Below are positions 23,686-35,879 of a stretch of 64,000 nucleotides of DNA, one piece after another. Every line of letters starts with the position of its first letter. Within the stretch, counting starts at the first letter, position 1. Source of the DNA: Rotaria macrura (lineage: Eukaryota > Rotifera > Eurotatoria > Philodinida > Philodinidae); assembly GCA_900239685.1 (NCBI GenBank), contig OENT01000186.1, positions 1 through 64,000 on the forward strand. Direction: 5' to 3'. Position numbers and translations under genes: made by a program. Below the pieces are notes generated by a model. That model saw nothing but the letters and a program-made list of their open reading frames with translations. It was not told the origin of the DNA and made no database searches.

Positions 23686-24660
23686 TTTTTACACACAAAT
23701 ACAACTCGTCGGCAATAATTTTTTTCAAGAAAATTATGAGTAAACTACATTATTGAAATTTACAATATAAAACAAGAATATCTTCAACAAACACTCGAAT
23801 AGCTTTATCACATGGTAATCTATTCTTCGTTGTAGAATATTTCCCACAACAGTAGTTTTTTTTCAAGACGAAATCATTTTATTATCCAATTTACTTCTGT
23901 TTGGTGCTCTTAAAAAACGTGACATTACACATCATCAATCACTCACACATACATATCCTACTTCTGCATATGATTGGCTATCAAGTCAGACCAACAAAAA
24001 ACGTGTTTTACCACTGTTTACTTTTTATCATCATGTACTCTCGTACACACTGATGTAACATCACTTAGATTATTTAATTCCGAAGTTTGTATATGCGATA
24101 GATTTTCAAAATTCATTTTTTGAAAATCTTGATGTCTTTGGAAAATTCAAGTATAATTACATTCGAATACTCTACCAAAGCATAGAACTTTTTAACATAT
24201 CGATGTATTATATTGTTCAGTGTCGTATTAATTTTTTCTTGTTCTTAATGTTTCTCCAAAATATGTTTGATCTAGCAAGCAAAACAAATGTATCTTTCCA
24301 CTAGCTTCATAAATGATCGAATCTCAAGAATCTTAGAATATTTCCTCGTGAAACTTGTTAGTCTCCATTTGACATATCTCCATGGAGGTGAATGACGGTG
24401 TGTAGGTTCAAAAATTACTCTTTTACAGTATGAATAATTTTTCTGATTCTAATGATTTTAGTCAACAATATCTTTTCTAATAATCTTTGATTATTTTAAA
24501 TAATTCAATTCGAATAGTGTTACCACTTAGTACCAATATTCTTAAGAACTATGGCTCTTTCTTGTATTCTCAACCTTCTTGTGCATCATCATCCCACAAT
24601 AATCAATGAATCACTGAGAAAGATGAATCTGATGAAACTGATCTTTCTTCTCTTGTAGAG

Positions 24661-25229
24661 ATGGTCAAACTAGCCCTTCAAATAAAAGCTAATCTTGACA
24701 ATGTCACAGATTTTCATATTGCATCGTTCGATGATTTTATCTGGTATGTAAAATTAGACTGTACAAAATGTCATACACATTCTGATGTCTATCATGATAT
24801 CAATATCAAACAAATATCAAGTATAGCTGGTAGTCGTGGTGAAGCAAACTTTTTAATGAAATGTAAATTTTGTTCATCGGAAGGAAATCTAAATATAGAA
24901 GCCATTAAGCCAGCAATGATTTATACGAGTGATGATTCTGATAAACATGCTTTTAAGACCATCGTTATCTTTGATTGTCGTGGTATTGAACCAGTTGATT
25001 GGCAACCAGGTACGGCAACCTATCTTGTTTTCTGTATTATCTGTCAAAAATAATTTGATCATTTCTCTTTTTCTTAGGTGATGGATGGACATGTCAAGGT
25101 ATCGAATCGGGTACAAAATTTGGTCAAGTTGATTTGTCGGAAAATAAGGAATGGATGGATTACGATGAAAAAGCTAAACAAGCTGTAGGCATTAACGAAT
25201 TTGAATTTAAATTTGTTAAAGTTAAATAA
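24661..25229 (+). CDS. CZIB: CXXC zinc-binding protein, DUF866 / CZIB family
   Basis: Homologue of the conserved eukaryotic protein known in humans as CZIB (C1orf123), a small beta-sandwich zinc protein of poorly defined role. Exon 1 is 24661-25009, then a 68-base intron (GTACGG...TTCTTAG) in phase 1, then exon 2 25078-25229, giving 166 residues (human about 160). Zinc ligands are two CxxC pairs: CTKC at residues 34-37 and CKFC near 69-72. Family landmarks in order: MVKLALQIKANLDN at the start, GSRGEANFLMKCKFC, FKTIVIFDCRGIEPVDWQP across the intron, and DYDEKAKQAVGI near the end. The start matches the family's MGKIALQ start, and a splice acceptor (TTGTAG) sits two bases upstream, suggesting a 5' untranslated exon. 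AATAAA motifs follow at the stop and a few bases on. Confidence 0.92.
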
Positions 25230-25545
25230 AAGAAAACAAATAAACAAGATCTTGTCTTTTACAATTTATTGATAAAAATAAATGACAAATGATTAGACAT
25301 AAGGGCACTTAGAGAGATATTGACCTGTCCGTCCATCTTGAACTGATAGATAGATATGAAAAAAAAAGAAAAAGAAACGAAAGAAAGAAAAAAGTCGTCT
25401 AACATATACGCGTGTCTGTCTTTCTCTCGTTCATTTTTTCTCTCACATACCTGTCTGCTGTCATTAGGCTTCGTCAATTCATTCTCAACAGAACATCACA
25501 TTGGTCCATTATTTTATTTGACATAATCAAACTCTTACAGTAAGA

Positions 25546-25752
25546 ATGTCATCGAATAGTTCATCTGTATCATCAACAATGTCGAATTCAACGGATAGTA
25601 CATATGAATCATCATTAGATCAATTACGTTCATTATTGCCGATTTCGAATGCCAAAGGATTGTCTGATTACGATGTTGTTCGATCAGCGACTGACTATAT
25701 TCAAACATTAATGAAAGATACTGGTTCATCGAATTCAACGGAAAAAAACTGA
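25546..25752 (+). CDS. Id-like helix-loop-helix protein without a basic region
   Basis: A single-exon 68-residue protein. After a Ser/Thr-rich N-terminus (residues 1-20) it has a helix-loop-helix: helix 1 SLDQLRSLLP, a short loop ISNAKGL, helix 2 SDYDVVRSATDYIQTLMKD. Helix 2 carries the usual spacing (L-S-x-x-x-V-x-x-A-x-x-YI-x-x-L) of HLH proteins such as Id. No Arg/Lys-rich DNA-binding stretch precedes helix 1, so, as for Id proteins, the likely role is to bind bHLH factors and keep them off DNA; this is inference. The tail is a short Ser/Asn-rich segment. It lies about 320 bases after the CZIB-like gene on the same strand. A candidate AATAAA is at 25984-25989. Confidence 0.6.
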   Translation: MSSNSSSVSSTMSNSTDSTYESSLDQLRSLLPISNAKGLSDYDVVRSATDYIQTLMKDTGSSNSTEKN

Positions 25753-28619
25753 TGGAACATGTTAATTGAGAATTTTGTCTGTTTTCCTTTTTGGGACATA
25801 TTTTTTTCATATTTTTTTCTTGCTTTATCTATGAAAATCAATAGAGTGAATGTTTGAATTCAATCATTTTTCTTCTGATCATTTATATAGAAGTGGTTTA
25901 AATAACTAAATTTTCTTATAATAAGACCCAAAACATGGATCCTTTGCATTTGTAATCGACTTTGAGATTATATCAATAACTAAAATAAAGAAATATATAT
26001 GTACTGATTAGACGATATGATAATTATCTTGTACATGAGATATGACACAGAAAGAACATTACCTCTCAATGAAATGAAGCAACGATCGATTAATTTTCGA
26101 AAAACTTTTTCTCTTTTTATTTCCCGTATTTCGGGATGAAAAAAGATGTTAAACGAAATTTTCTAGTTGTAATTTTTATTGCTGACTAGTTTTGATAATC
26201 TTTCAAAATCCACCTCATCACTATCTACAAGTGGATGGGTAAGTATGGAGAATGAATGAAGAAAAGAAAGGAACATTCGATCACTTGAGATATAACAATT
26301 CAAAGGCGAATTAGAAGAAAAGCCCACTAGTTCTCTAACAGCCCGAATAACCATGGGGTATAAAGCTAACATAATATCATTGTCTTCAGTTGAGTTTTGG
26401 TAGCAGACACGCTGTTGGATGTTGTGATGTAGGCGTAAATTTAACATGTTCTTGGTAGCTAGATCCAGTTTTTTTTACTAAATTTTCTATCTTCTATTCG
26501 AGTAAAATTAAACATACTGCTTTCAAAAACTTATTGTCTAGTATAAATGATTAATTTGAATAGAGGCTTAGTAAATTTCTTTTTTTACTAAGTGATTGTG
26601 TAAACTCTAGATTCATGTTATACACAATCATTTGTCATATTGCAAATAGCACTGTAGGAGACTTCTATAATCATTTCAAAGTGTATGCAATCCAAGTTGA
26701 AGATTTGCATATTCCTTTACAAGAGAAGAATCGTTAGAAGATTTTCAATTTAATAAATGTAACATTATTTTGGGTTTATTAAGAAACACTGCTCTGTAAA
26801 TGTATTGCATTGACTTGTCTTGAAGACTCCTTCAAATGAAGTCATAATTCAATGGGTCTTGTATTCCTTGAGCTATAAAAGCATATAAACTACATAATAT
26901 CTTCACATGAATAATTCCGACCGTATCTAGTTGTGGTCTGAACAGTTGTTAAAAATTCTATCGTAACCTATGTCAGAGTATCGTGATGGGATCAGGTGAT
27001 TGAAACTCATTGCATAGACTGGGTAGGAATTCAAATCTAATGTCCTCACTAGAGATGAGTCAGAGCTCATTGATAGCCACTATTGGAATCTGGCGCGAGG
27101 ATCCTATAGTCAGAATGACTCGACTAAGGTTCGATGAATATAGTATTGCTCATACTATACTCTCGAATGGTGTAGTTTTTGTTAACTTGTTTTATATTAA
27201 TACTGTTGAATCGAAGGAAATACATTTCATACGATGATTTCTGAAGAAATGAAGTCACTAGACTACAATTTCTATTTCCGAGTTTTATATCCAGATATTT
27301 AGCAAATATCTTGATCAAATCTACAAGCTCAACGTCTACATTCTATCTGTTCGACATTATTGAAATGTTGTATATGTCTCATTATTATAGTGAGTTTATA
27401 TATTGTACCATTTCGGTATTTATTTGTTCTACGAAAGACCCATACGAATTAGCTGCTATTAGTGTGAGTGGTGAAGAAATCGTACATTTGCTAATTTATT
27501 TATACTATGATCAAATGAAGTAGAAATAATTGTCCGTCATTACAAGACTTAAGAGAGCTACGATACATCCTATTTTCATACGATCAATCAGTTCGTTATC
27601 CGTTAATTCGATGAGTTCTTTTTATCCTTTAAGTGTTTCTTTACTTTGGTGTCATAGTATACGGTTCAGAGACATTCATAATGATGAATGACACAATCAT
27701 TAAGAGAAGTTTACCCAATCATGCTTCTACTTATCTCTTTATTCGTAGTTTATAATATATTATTATTTCTCTAGCAACGTTATGGAAGAATAATTTTCGA
27801 AGTCTATCGTACTATGTGAATATAACTATTGTTGATGATTTCGTGTTCTCGAAATTTTAAAAGATATGATGGTGCATTTGGATGGGTATCAATTTCAATA
27901 GTATTTTCCCCTAAGTGTTCGTCTTAAGTACATATTCAAATTCACACAAATCTCAGATTCAGAAAATTTTACAAGTCTCTATTTTTCCAGCGAATATGAA
28001 ATTCATTTCTAAAGCCAGATTGACGCATTCGGTAACTGACGGCGTTTGTAATTATTTTGACTTCTGATGATTGCAAATTCATTTCTCTCATTACAATCAC
28101 TCTATTCTTCATTGTTATCAATATTAACATGAACTTTCCTCTCGTTCCGTATGACATATAGTATTGTATCATTCTTGTTAGAATCAGATTCAATCATTAC
28201 AGAATAGTTTTGACTCCATGCCATTTAAGTCAGACTGCAAGATCTGTATTAAAGGAGCATAAAAAATTGATAATACAACATTCGACTATTCTTTCGATTC
28301 CATGTTTTTCTTTCATAAGTCATCTCTTGAAAAGTTCTTAGTATATTTTATTATCTGCTTTTTCTTAAATTCGATCCATCGTGCATCGATTAACAGCAAC
28401 CATTAAAGTCATTACACCCTGCGAATCTAAATATCTTCTTTGTAATAGTACAAGTTTTATAAACGATTTGTCCCGACAAGTGTTCTTCGATCAGTATGAC
28501 TTACTCAAGCCTACTCGTTTCTTTTCTCTTTGCTAAGAATTTTACACAAGTTGGTTAAGAATTCCAAAATTTTTGTACATAGATATATAGGGTAAAAATT
28601 TTTAGACTGGGCTTCTAAT
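25753..28619. other. Gene-poor AT-rich stretch
   Basis: It contains the 3' flank of the helix-loop-helix gene. The minus-strand open frame 26163-26447 (94 codons) has no motif I recognise and no splice context. No RNA gene or inverted-repeat element was recognised. Confidence 0.45.
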
Positions 28620-29455
28620 ATAATTTCGAACGCATGAAGAGCAAAGATGAAAATCGAATTCTGGTATTCTATGTATCTCAACCATATTCTGGATACGAGG
28701 ATCCGCAAGAAAGCTTCGAATGTGGAATACGGGGAGATCCAGAGGATACGGCAGGAATACAGAGGATATAACAAAAATTCGAAGGAAACAGAGACCATGA
28801 GAAGGATGCAGATGATTCTGGAGGCCGTTTTTTCCTCGGTAAAAGATAATTGAATGAGATATACTGCAGCAGTCATATTAACTTTTTGTTCTACACCATT
28901 TGGCTTACTCCACAGTCTTGGAAATATCGAATCGGCATTTATCTCATAGTCATAATATCTATCGGCAAGGCTCTCGATTATTTTTGGGAATACTGGCTGC
29001 TAAGTTATTCGGAAGCCATTGTTCAGAAATTTTCCCAAACAATCATTCCCATAGAAGTTTTTTATATTCAACTTACAGTAATCTGAAACAGATTATCTAT
29101 TTCGAATGTCTCAGAACTAATAGCTCGTGTAGTTTCTAGCACAGACAGCCTATTAGACGCGCTGAAACGACAATATTCTATACACTGGCAGGAAAATCTA
29201 GAGGATTCAGCAGACAGCTCACAGTATGAGCAAAGTAACAGCGAAATATGTACAATATGTGAGATTCTCAGAAATCTAGGTTCTGCAGAAATTTTCGCAG
29301 ACAAACCACAAAAAAAATTTGGTAGACAGGCTGAAAAAATGGTGGGGCTAGTCCTTACATCGTGGGTCTTGTCTATCGTATATAATGCTTATTTTATCGA
29401 CTACACCGAATTTTATCTTATGTATCTCGTACACATTCTCTGGATCCTCTGAATC
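28620..29455 (+). pseudogene. Decayed unidentified coding stretch
   Basis: A stretch with coding-like texture and higher G+C than its flanks, broken among plus-strand frames. In order: 28647-28853 open (ILDTRIRKKASNVEYGEIQR); a frame from 28856 with MRYTAAVILTFCSTPFGLLH; a shift to YRQGSRLFLGILAAKLFG near 28960-29020; then an open frame with no ATG from about 29085 to 29453, with ELIARVVSSTDSLLDALKRQ and EILRNLGSAEIFADKP. The amphipathic, low-complexity-free character argues for a real former gene or transposon ORF. I cannot name the family, and the frame order is my reconstruction. Confidence 0.4.
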
Positions 29456-32400
29456 CTTCGTATACCCAGCGTATAAGGGATATAGAGAATCTGCTTTTCT
29501 CCCCTTGAGAAAGAGTCAAATAAAGGACTAGTGGATATAAGATGACTGTTCTTCTCCTATTAATTTTGAACCCGGACATTATGATCAGAATTTAATACTG
29601 ATTCTAAACATACCGTTTTTTTCAAAAACATTAGGCAATGAAAATGGTCTTGTCGCCACTATATAGTTCTTTAAAAAATTTAGGTTCAATCAGTGCACCA
29701 TGATTATATTTCAAGGACAGAGTAAAAATACAAAAGCTAATAAGAACAAAAAGTTAAATACAATTAAACTTGTCTTTTTCAAAAATTGGTCCAAACTCAG
29801 CTGCTCCATTTCATTTTTTTTATTACTCTTAACACATAGGCATCTCGTTTTCTGTTCACTATATATTGTAATAATTCAAAGAAAGGAAATTCGAAAAAAA
29901 TAAAGCAAAGTGTTTTCTTTTACAAGACCCTGTTCTTCTATTATAGGGATGGGGTGCAATTTAATGTTTTTTTAAGACCCTTACGAAGTTGAGTAATTAA
30001 TAGTATAGGTAACAGAATATAATAATTATTAATTAAAACGACTATAAAAATATTTATTCCAGTTTTACATTGTCTTGAGTATGTGATATATATTTTTTCT
30101 TCAATTTTATTATATATTCTTGATATTCTACTTTTGAAGCATGAAGAACAAAACTATCAGCTGTGCATAATTTCAGTGCGAAAACATCAAAGCAACAAGA
30201 GAGGTGAACGAGTGAAGAACATTAGAAGATAATATCATAGATTACGTCACGTTGTGCCGTCACAGAGATGTTTATGCAGCATATAAATGAGTTCATTGGA
30301 AAATTCATTTATTTAGCTATCGGTGGTCAACCAGTAATTGAACTTTTGAGAGGAACATTATTTTAAGTATAGAAGGTGACGAAGAAATGTGCTTGCTTAG
30401 GTAAAATCTACTTAAAGTATGCAAAACATTAATTAATTTGAGAAAATGAAGTGTTCTCCCGTATGAACTTCACAATTTCTAATTATTTTCGTCGTTGACA
30501 ATATTCTTGATGAATGATTCATTACGTTCAACGTTTTTGATGAAATTCTTTTTCTTTTATAATTGATATTGAGAATTTCAAATTTAGAGTATCACTAGCC
30601 AATGATTATCTACAACTTAGTCATAATTCGGTTTTATGTATAAGTATAAACGATGAGTTCATGTCAGTATACAATTATATTGCAGAAAATTTCAATGAAA
30701 CACTGCAAACGAACCATCGGATGCTCCACACAATGTTGAGAAGCGAAACTCTATCTCTTTTTTTGTTCAATGAGTTGTGTATATCAAATGAAACAGTTTT
30801 TATGCATATATTTTCTGGTTATCATTTTCTAAACGTGAAATAACTGTTGAATTTTAGAATTGTCACAAAATCCTGAATTTCATATTGCCTAAATTTTCCA
30901 GTTACTTATAATAAACAATGGAGTGCTTGGTTAATTCATCTAATTTCCTCATTATTTTGAAATAATCTTGATGAAACTATTCAGTTACTTGTCAATGCGT
31001 GTACATACATATACTTATATAGAAAATGTTGTGCACTTTTAAATAGTCAAACAAGTATATGAAATCAAAAAAAAAGATGTAGATAACAACTGATCTAACA
31101 TGTCGATATCAAGTAACTTGCATAATTTATCAATATACTCAATCGAAATCAAGTTTATTGGTGCAAAACAATCAGACAACGAAAGATATAAAGTGCATCA
31201 ACTCTTGAAGTTTTATTGATTGATAATGAAAGAAATAAAATAAAAATTCGATAACTTTATTCAACTTTGAAGTACTGCACGATTGAGATAGGCAAATTAG
31301 AAACTTTACTTTCCTTGTCCTTGATCTGACTGTGCCACTAATGTCTAGTATATTCACATGTATCATGTTATTGTCGGATCAATAAGTAGTCAATATCTTT
31401 GCAAAAATTAATGTTAGTGGAGTCTAAAGGTCGATGTATGCGAACAGAACTTACATAACTCATCGCACTAAATCCCACGCCTTTTGTTCGTAAATCTATT
31501 ATATTAAGTTTGATTTTTAACAAAAAGAAAAACACTTAAGAAACAGACAAATTCGTTGCCGTGCTGATAACCGATTTAACTACGTCGCAATATAAGAGTT
31601 GGTGATCGGACGTATAGAAAAATAGTGCATGTTCGTCCTTCCATATTTATTGCTAAACACAAACACTGAATATTGTTTTTGTTTCTTTTTCGTAATTAAC
31701 TAATGAAACACTAAATACGACACTTAGATCTATTGTTTAATCGATCATGTTTAAATTATGAGTATTTTATCTAGTCACTTTCATAGTACATTATGTGCAG
31801 TCTTAAGGTAATTCAAACATTAAGACTTATGCACTTCTGATCATTGAATAATTGATGTGGAATATAGACAGAATTATTTCGGGAGTATTATTCAAGGTAC
31901 TGTCCTAGAAGAACTGAAAATCTGTATTTATTTTCATATAAGAAAAAAAAACATTGTTTCCTACTGCTACATGTGGTTCAATGGCGAAGCTATCGAAAAT
32001 TGTTTTTTCTCTTATAATGTTGCATATCATTTTGAAAAAATAACATGAATCTAACAATATGTTGAAGTTTGTGATATTGTCGGGTTCAAATTGTTTTGAT
32101 AGCTAATTTAGCTTATATACTGTTTATTAGTATCAGTTTGAAAAACATCGATTTTTAACATCTCAATAAAAATTTCGACAACTTAATTTTATGAGAAATC
32201 TAAATTAACTCAAGAGCACAACAAAATATTAGTAATACTTCATTAATCTTATAATTTTAATTCATTTAAAACTATGACTCTGGAATTTTAGTTTATTATT
32301 CTAGTTCAAACTGAAGAATAGTTTATTTACTAAAAGCATTTAATTTTATATTTCTTTCACATAAACTAAATTTGTTGTAGGATAATGTTTTTTCCCCAAC

Positions 32401-33206
32401 ATTTCTTATCAATTGGTTATGAAGATATTCAGGTAATGTCTTGCATCATTAAAATTAACAGATGCATCCCTATTAAATAATATCAAATGATTGATTAATT
32501 TCTTCGAAATTACTTGAAAACATTGCAAATCGTTTGTTTTTCGTCTTGGAAAAAATCAGTCGCATTAGAAAGATTATCATTGCAAATCCACGTGGTCTTT
32601 ACTGCTGTCTCAATCGTTATTCTAGTATATCACTTCGAGGTATTGATATACTGTTTATTATTCTCTGGGTATATTACGAATCAAGTAAATTAAGAGTCAT
32701 TCATCTTAACTTCCCAATTCCTTAACAGGAGTGAATACAGGATAAAACTAGAGACATTTTTTTTCTAAGCAAACTTTTTGCGGAGCAAATCAAGTTGCAT
32801 TCATGTAGATGAATCTTTCCTGTATTATCACTCTTATAAAACTTGTTGACGGAAGTATTAATAGATGTATTACTAAAGGGTTGTTCTTAAAAGTGTTACC
32901 TAGTGTCAAACCAAGTCGCGTCTTTAGAGCCAATGAACAATGACCTAAAACTGTACATATTACTTGTTCAATACAACAATTGTCGAATAAGAATTCTGTA
33001 GTAAACGAAAGAAAATCTCTTAAATTTTTCCGTGTTTTACTTCATTATATAGTAAGTGAACTTGTCTACATTGTCAGATATAGATGACATTAATTATTTG
33101 ACCTTAATGAAATTATGTTCTCTTAGTTCCATATAAAGAACTGAGTAAGAACAATATTCAAGCTATTCATTTACTTCTTATTAATTGCTTTAAAGAAGAG
33201 TGAAAA
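29456..33206. other. Gene-poor AT-rich stretch
   Basis: Only short, motif-free open frames are present. No supported RNA gene, repeat array or transposon end. It is the 5' flank of the GPCR gene. Confidence 0.45.
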
Positions 33207-34187
33207 ATGAATATGTTAACTAACTCTACCGATTTCATATTATTATTAGACGCTATATCATCGCAACTAAATAGGTATTTGTCAATATTTATCTTAGTTT
33301 TTGGTGTCACTGGTAATATTCTCAACTATATTGTTCTATGTGAGGGATCACTTCGAACGAATCCATGTTCAATTTTTTTTCGTGTGTCATCCGTTGCAAG
33401 TCTTTGTTCGATTTTATCAGGTTTAATAACACGAATATTATCGGGCTATGTGTTAGATCCAACAAATACGATTGACTGGTTTTGTAAACTTTGTACATTC
33501 GTTGTGTTCGTTTCAAGAACTGTTGCTCAATGGTTAGTAGCATTAGCAACTATTTATCGATGGTTCTTGTCATCTTACAATCATCGATATCATACGAAAC
33601 TTTTATTAAAAGATGCATATAGAAATATCTTCATAATTTTATTATTTTCCATTATATTATATGCTCAATTAATATATTGCTATCAAGCCAATATGACTCG
33701 AACACCAGTAAAATGTTATGGAAAAACCACAATTTGCCGTATCATAACTGAAATCTCATATACACTAGTGAGCATTGTTATACCAGTTGTTTTCATGATT
33801 ACATTCGGTCTACTAACAGTAGTAAATGTGCGACAGTCCCATCGGCGAGCATATGTAACTGCATATGGTCAGAATCGGCCACAACGGTGGCGAAAAATAG
33901 ATTCTTATTTACTATTTATGATTATTATGCAAATATTTCTATATTGCATTTTTACATTTCCACAAGCAATACAAGAAATTTATTCAACAATTACCGAAAA
34001 TCAAAACAAATCTAATTTGCAGACAGCTGTTGAAAATCTTATTTTTAACATTGTATTGCTGTTAACTTATTTCTCAAGTGGAATATCATTTTATATTTAT
34101 ACATTATGCGGTGGAAAGATATTTCGTCAAGCATTGATGAATTATTTTGAAAGACTTCAGAGAAGACAAAAATGTATAGCATCTTGA
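33207..34187 (+). CDS. Rhodopsin-type seven-transmembrane receptor (orphan GPCR)
   Basis: An intronless 326-residue membrane protein with seven hydrophobic segments: TM1 with the GN signature (FGVTGNILNYIVL, about residues 31-43), TM2 near 57-80, TM3 after a conserved Cys (FCKLCTFVVFVSRTVAQWLV), TM4 near 136-158, TM5 with a Pro (VSIVIPVVFMITFGLL), TM6 near 226-250 with a Pro, and TM7 near 276-300. The DRY site at the end of TM3 reads IYRWF and the NPxxY region of TM7 is SGISFYIYTL, so both hallmarks are divergent, as in invertebrate orphan peptide-type receptors. Asn-linked sites occur in the N-terminus (NSTD) and the second loop (NMTR). A basic tail (RLQRRQK) follows TM7. Ligand unknown. A possible AATAAA is at 34506. 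Confidence 0.82.
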   Translation: MNMLTNSTDFILLLDAISSQLNRYLSIFILVFGVTGNILNYIVLCEGSLRTNPCSIFFRVSSVASLCSILSGLITRILSGYVLDPTNTIDWFCKLCTFVVFVSRTVAQWLVALATIYRWFLSSYNHRYHTKLLLKDAYRNIFIILLFSIILYAQLIYCYQANMTRTPVKCYGKTTICRIITEISYTLVSIVIPVVFMITFGLLTVVNVRQSHRRAYVTAYGQNRPQRWRKIDSYLLFMIIMQIFLYCIFTFPQAIQEIYSTITENQNKSNLQTAVENLIFNIVLLLTYFSSGISFYIYTLCGGKIFRQALMNYFERLQRRQKCIAS

Positions 34188-34800
34188 AAACTTTCAAGAT
34201 TCATAAACTAATTATTGCAGTTGTATTTGATAAATATCGTATCCATGTCGTTTCCTTCGAGTTCAATGTTAAATGAGTAATCTCATCAAATGTAGAACAT
34301 TTACTAAGAATTAGCTTTTTATATTTTAAAAACATGTATACATTTTTTATTATGAATAAAAATATATACAAGAGATCATTATATGAATGAATAATCAAGC
34401 AATAACCGTCTATAACTCTTTTGTACAATTGTAAAGGTGTTTTCACGATACTGATGTTTCTAGATTTGAACACAAACTTATACGATATATTATTAATATG
34501 TAAACAATAAATGGTCTCTGTATAAAATGAAATTTAATACTAAAAATGATGAACAAATAAAGCATTTGGCTTTGAGCAATATTTCATAGTATAAATAGTT
34601 TATTTCAATTGTAGAATAATCACTAAGGACTGTGCTTTACTTCTAATTTGTTCACTGATTATTATCTATGTATATGTCGTTGTTTAATCTAATAATGAAT
34701 TAGATAAAACTTGAATTGAGTAGCAATCTGCAATCAAACGTTAATATTTCAGTGCCGAAAATTGTTACAATTAACATGATTTATAATCCCAAGTCAAAAG

Positions 34801-35030
34801 ACACGGCGCCATAAACGCCCTTAAACAATATAGAACGTCGCAAACCGGCCCAAAACGTCGCCGTAAATCGTCATACCATAAAAGAGAGGCAAATAATGTA
34901 AAGAACTGTAGCCGTTTTCTAGCAAAAAAGCGGTCCCTAGAACGGTGTGACGGATTACGGCGAAAATCCGTGGAATGTGATGCCGTAATACGCCGGTTTA
35001 TAGCCGTTTAAGACACCGTTTCCGACGGCC
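34801..35030. repeat. CpG-rich degenerate inverted-repeat block
   Basis: About 230 bases with many CG dinucleotides (ACGGCG, CCGTAA, CCGGTTTA) in otherwise AT-rich DNA. The two ends are roughly inverse: the left has TAAACGCCCTTAAAC and the right, read inverted, has GAAACGGTGTCTTAAAC, followed in both by an AACC/ACCGGC block. It resembles a decayed foldback element and shares the CGTAAA and CCGTAAT words of the block at the window start. Confidence 0.5.
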
Positions 35031-35879
35031 AGAATGATCCTCCTCGGTTTGAGATACAATAAATCAATAGTCTTTTACTTTAGACACGTCATAAATCAGA
35101 ACAAGTTTGGAATAGTTGTAAGTTACTCTTACGTATAGACAGAAGATTTATAAATAAATGTTTTATTGGATCAGTACGAAATTGCTTTGAATCTTAAATT
35201 CATCTACGAAGTATGCATAAACTGAAATAATAGATTTGCATGCAGGACAACACAGAAGAAATTCTTTCTAGTTCTTATATGTACCATACATTGCGAAATC
35301 GTTACTTCATGTACTGACATGTGGCATCCTGTCATCTATTCCAATCTTCATGAAAACACACGATATTTGTACCAAGCAATATCAACATCATAGTATGATC
35401 TCATATTACGCAGGAACATTGTTCGCAAGCGTACCCAGAACGTGCATACTTTTCATTATAGAAATCAGTTATATTACTGCTTTAAATGTATAGAATCAAT
35501 TGAGTAAGCAAAGTGCATACGGACTAGTTTAACAATTTTTTTAGAATAACGAATGATACCCTACGAAATAGGTGAAACTGAGAGCATATATTTTCGTATC
35601 ACTCTAGTAAACAGATTTCCAAAGATTCATCAGTTTGAAAGGTGCAAAATAGATTGACATTTACCAAAAGTCCACTAAGAAAATACTGAACTTGACATGT
35701 TTTGCACGTCTCGTCTATGCAGGTATTAACAGGGAAAATAAAATACTTAGAAAGCGACAGCAGAGATTTCCCTTTTGCAATGGAATTTTCTTGTAAGATG
35801 ATTTTATTCTGGATAAATAAAAGAATAGATAGAATAAATTCAAATTAACAGTAGAATGTTTTGCGTACCCGAGTGAAGA

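Noticed and set aside
26163-26447. 94-codon minus-strand open frame
   Set aside because: No motif, and not alignable to the receptor ligand-binding regions considered.
28511-28876. 121-codon minus-strand open frame
   Set aside because: It lies opposite the coding-like plus-strand stretch and looks like its shadow.
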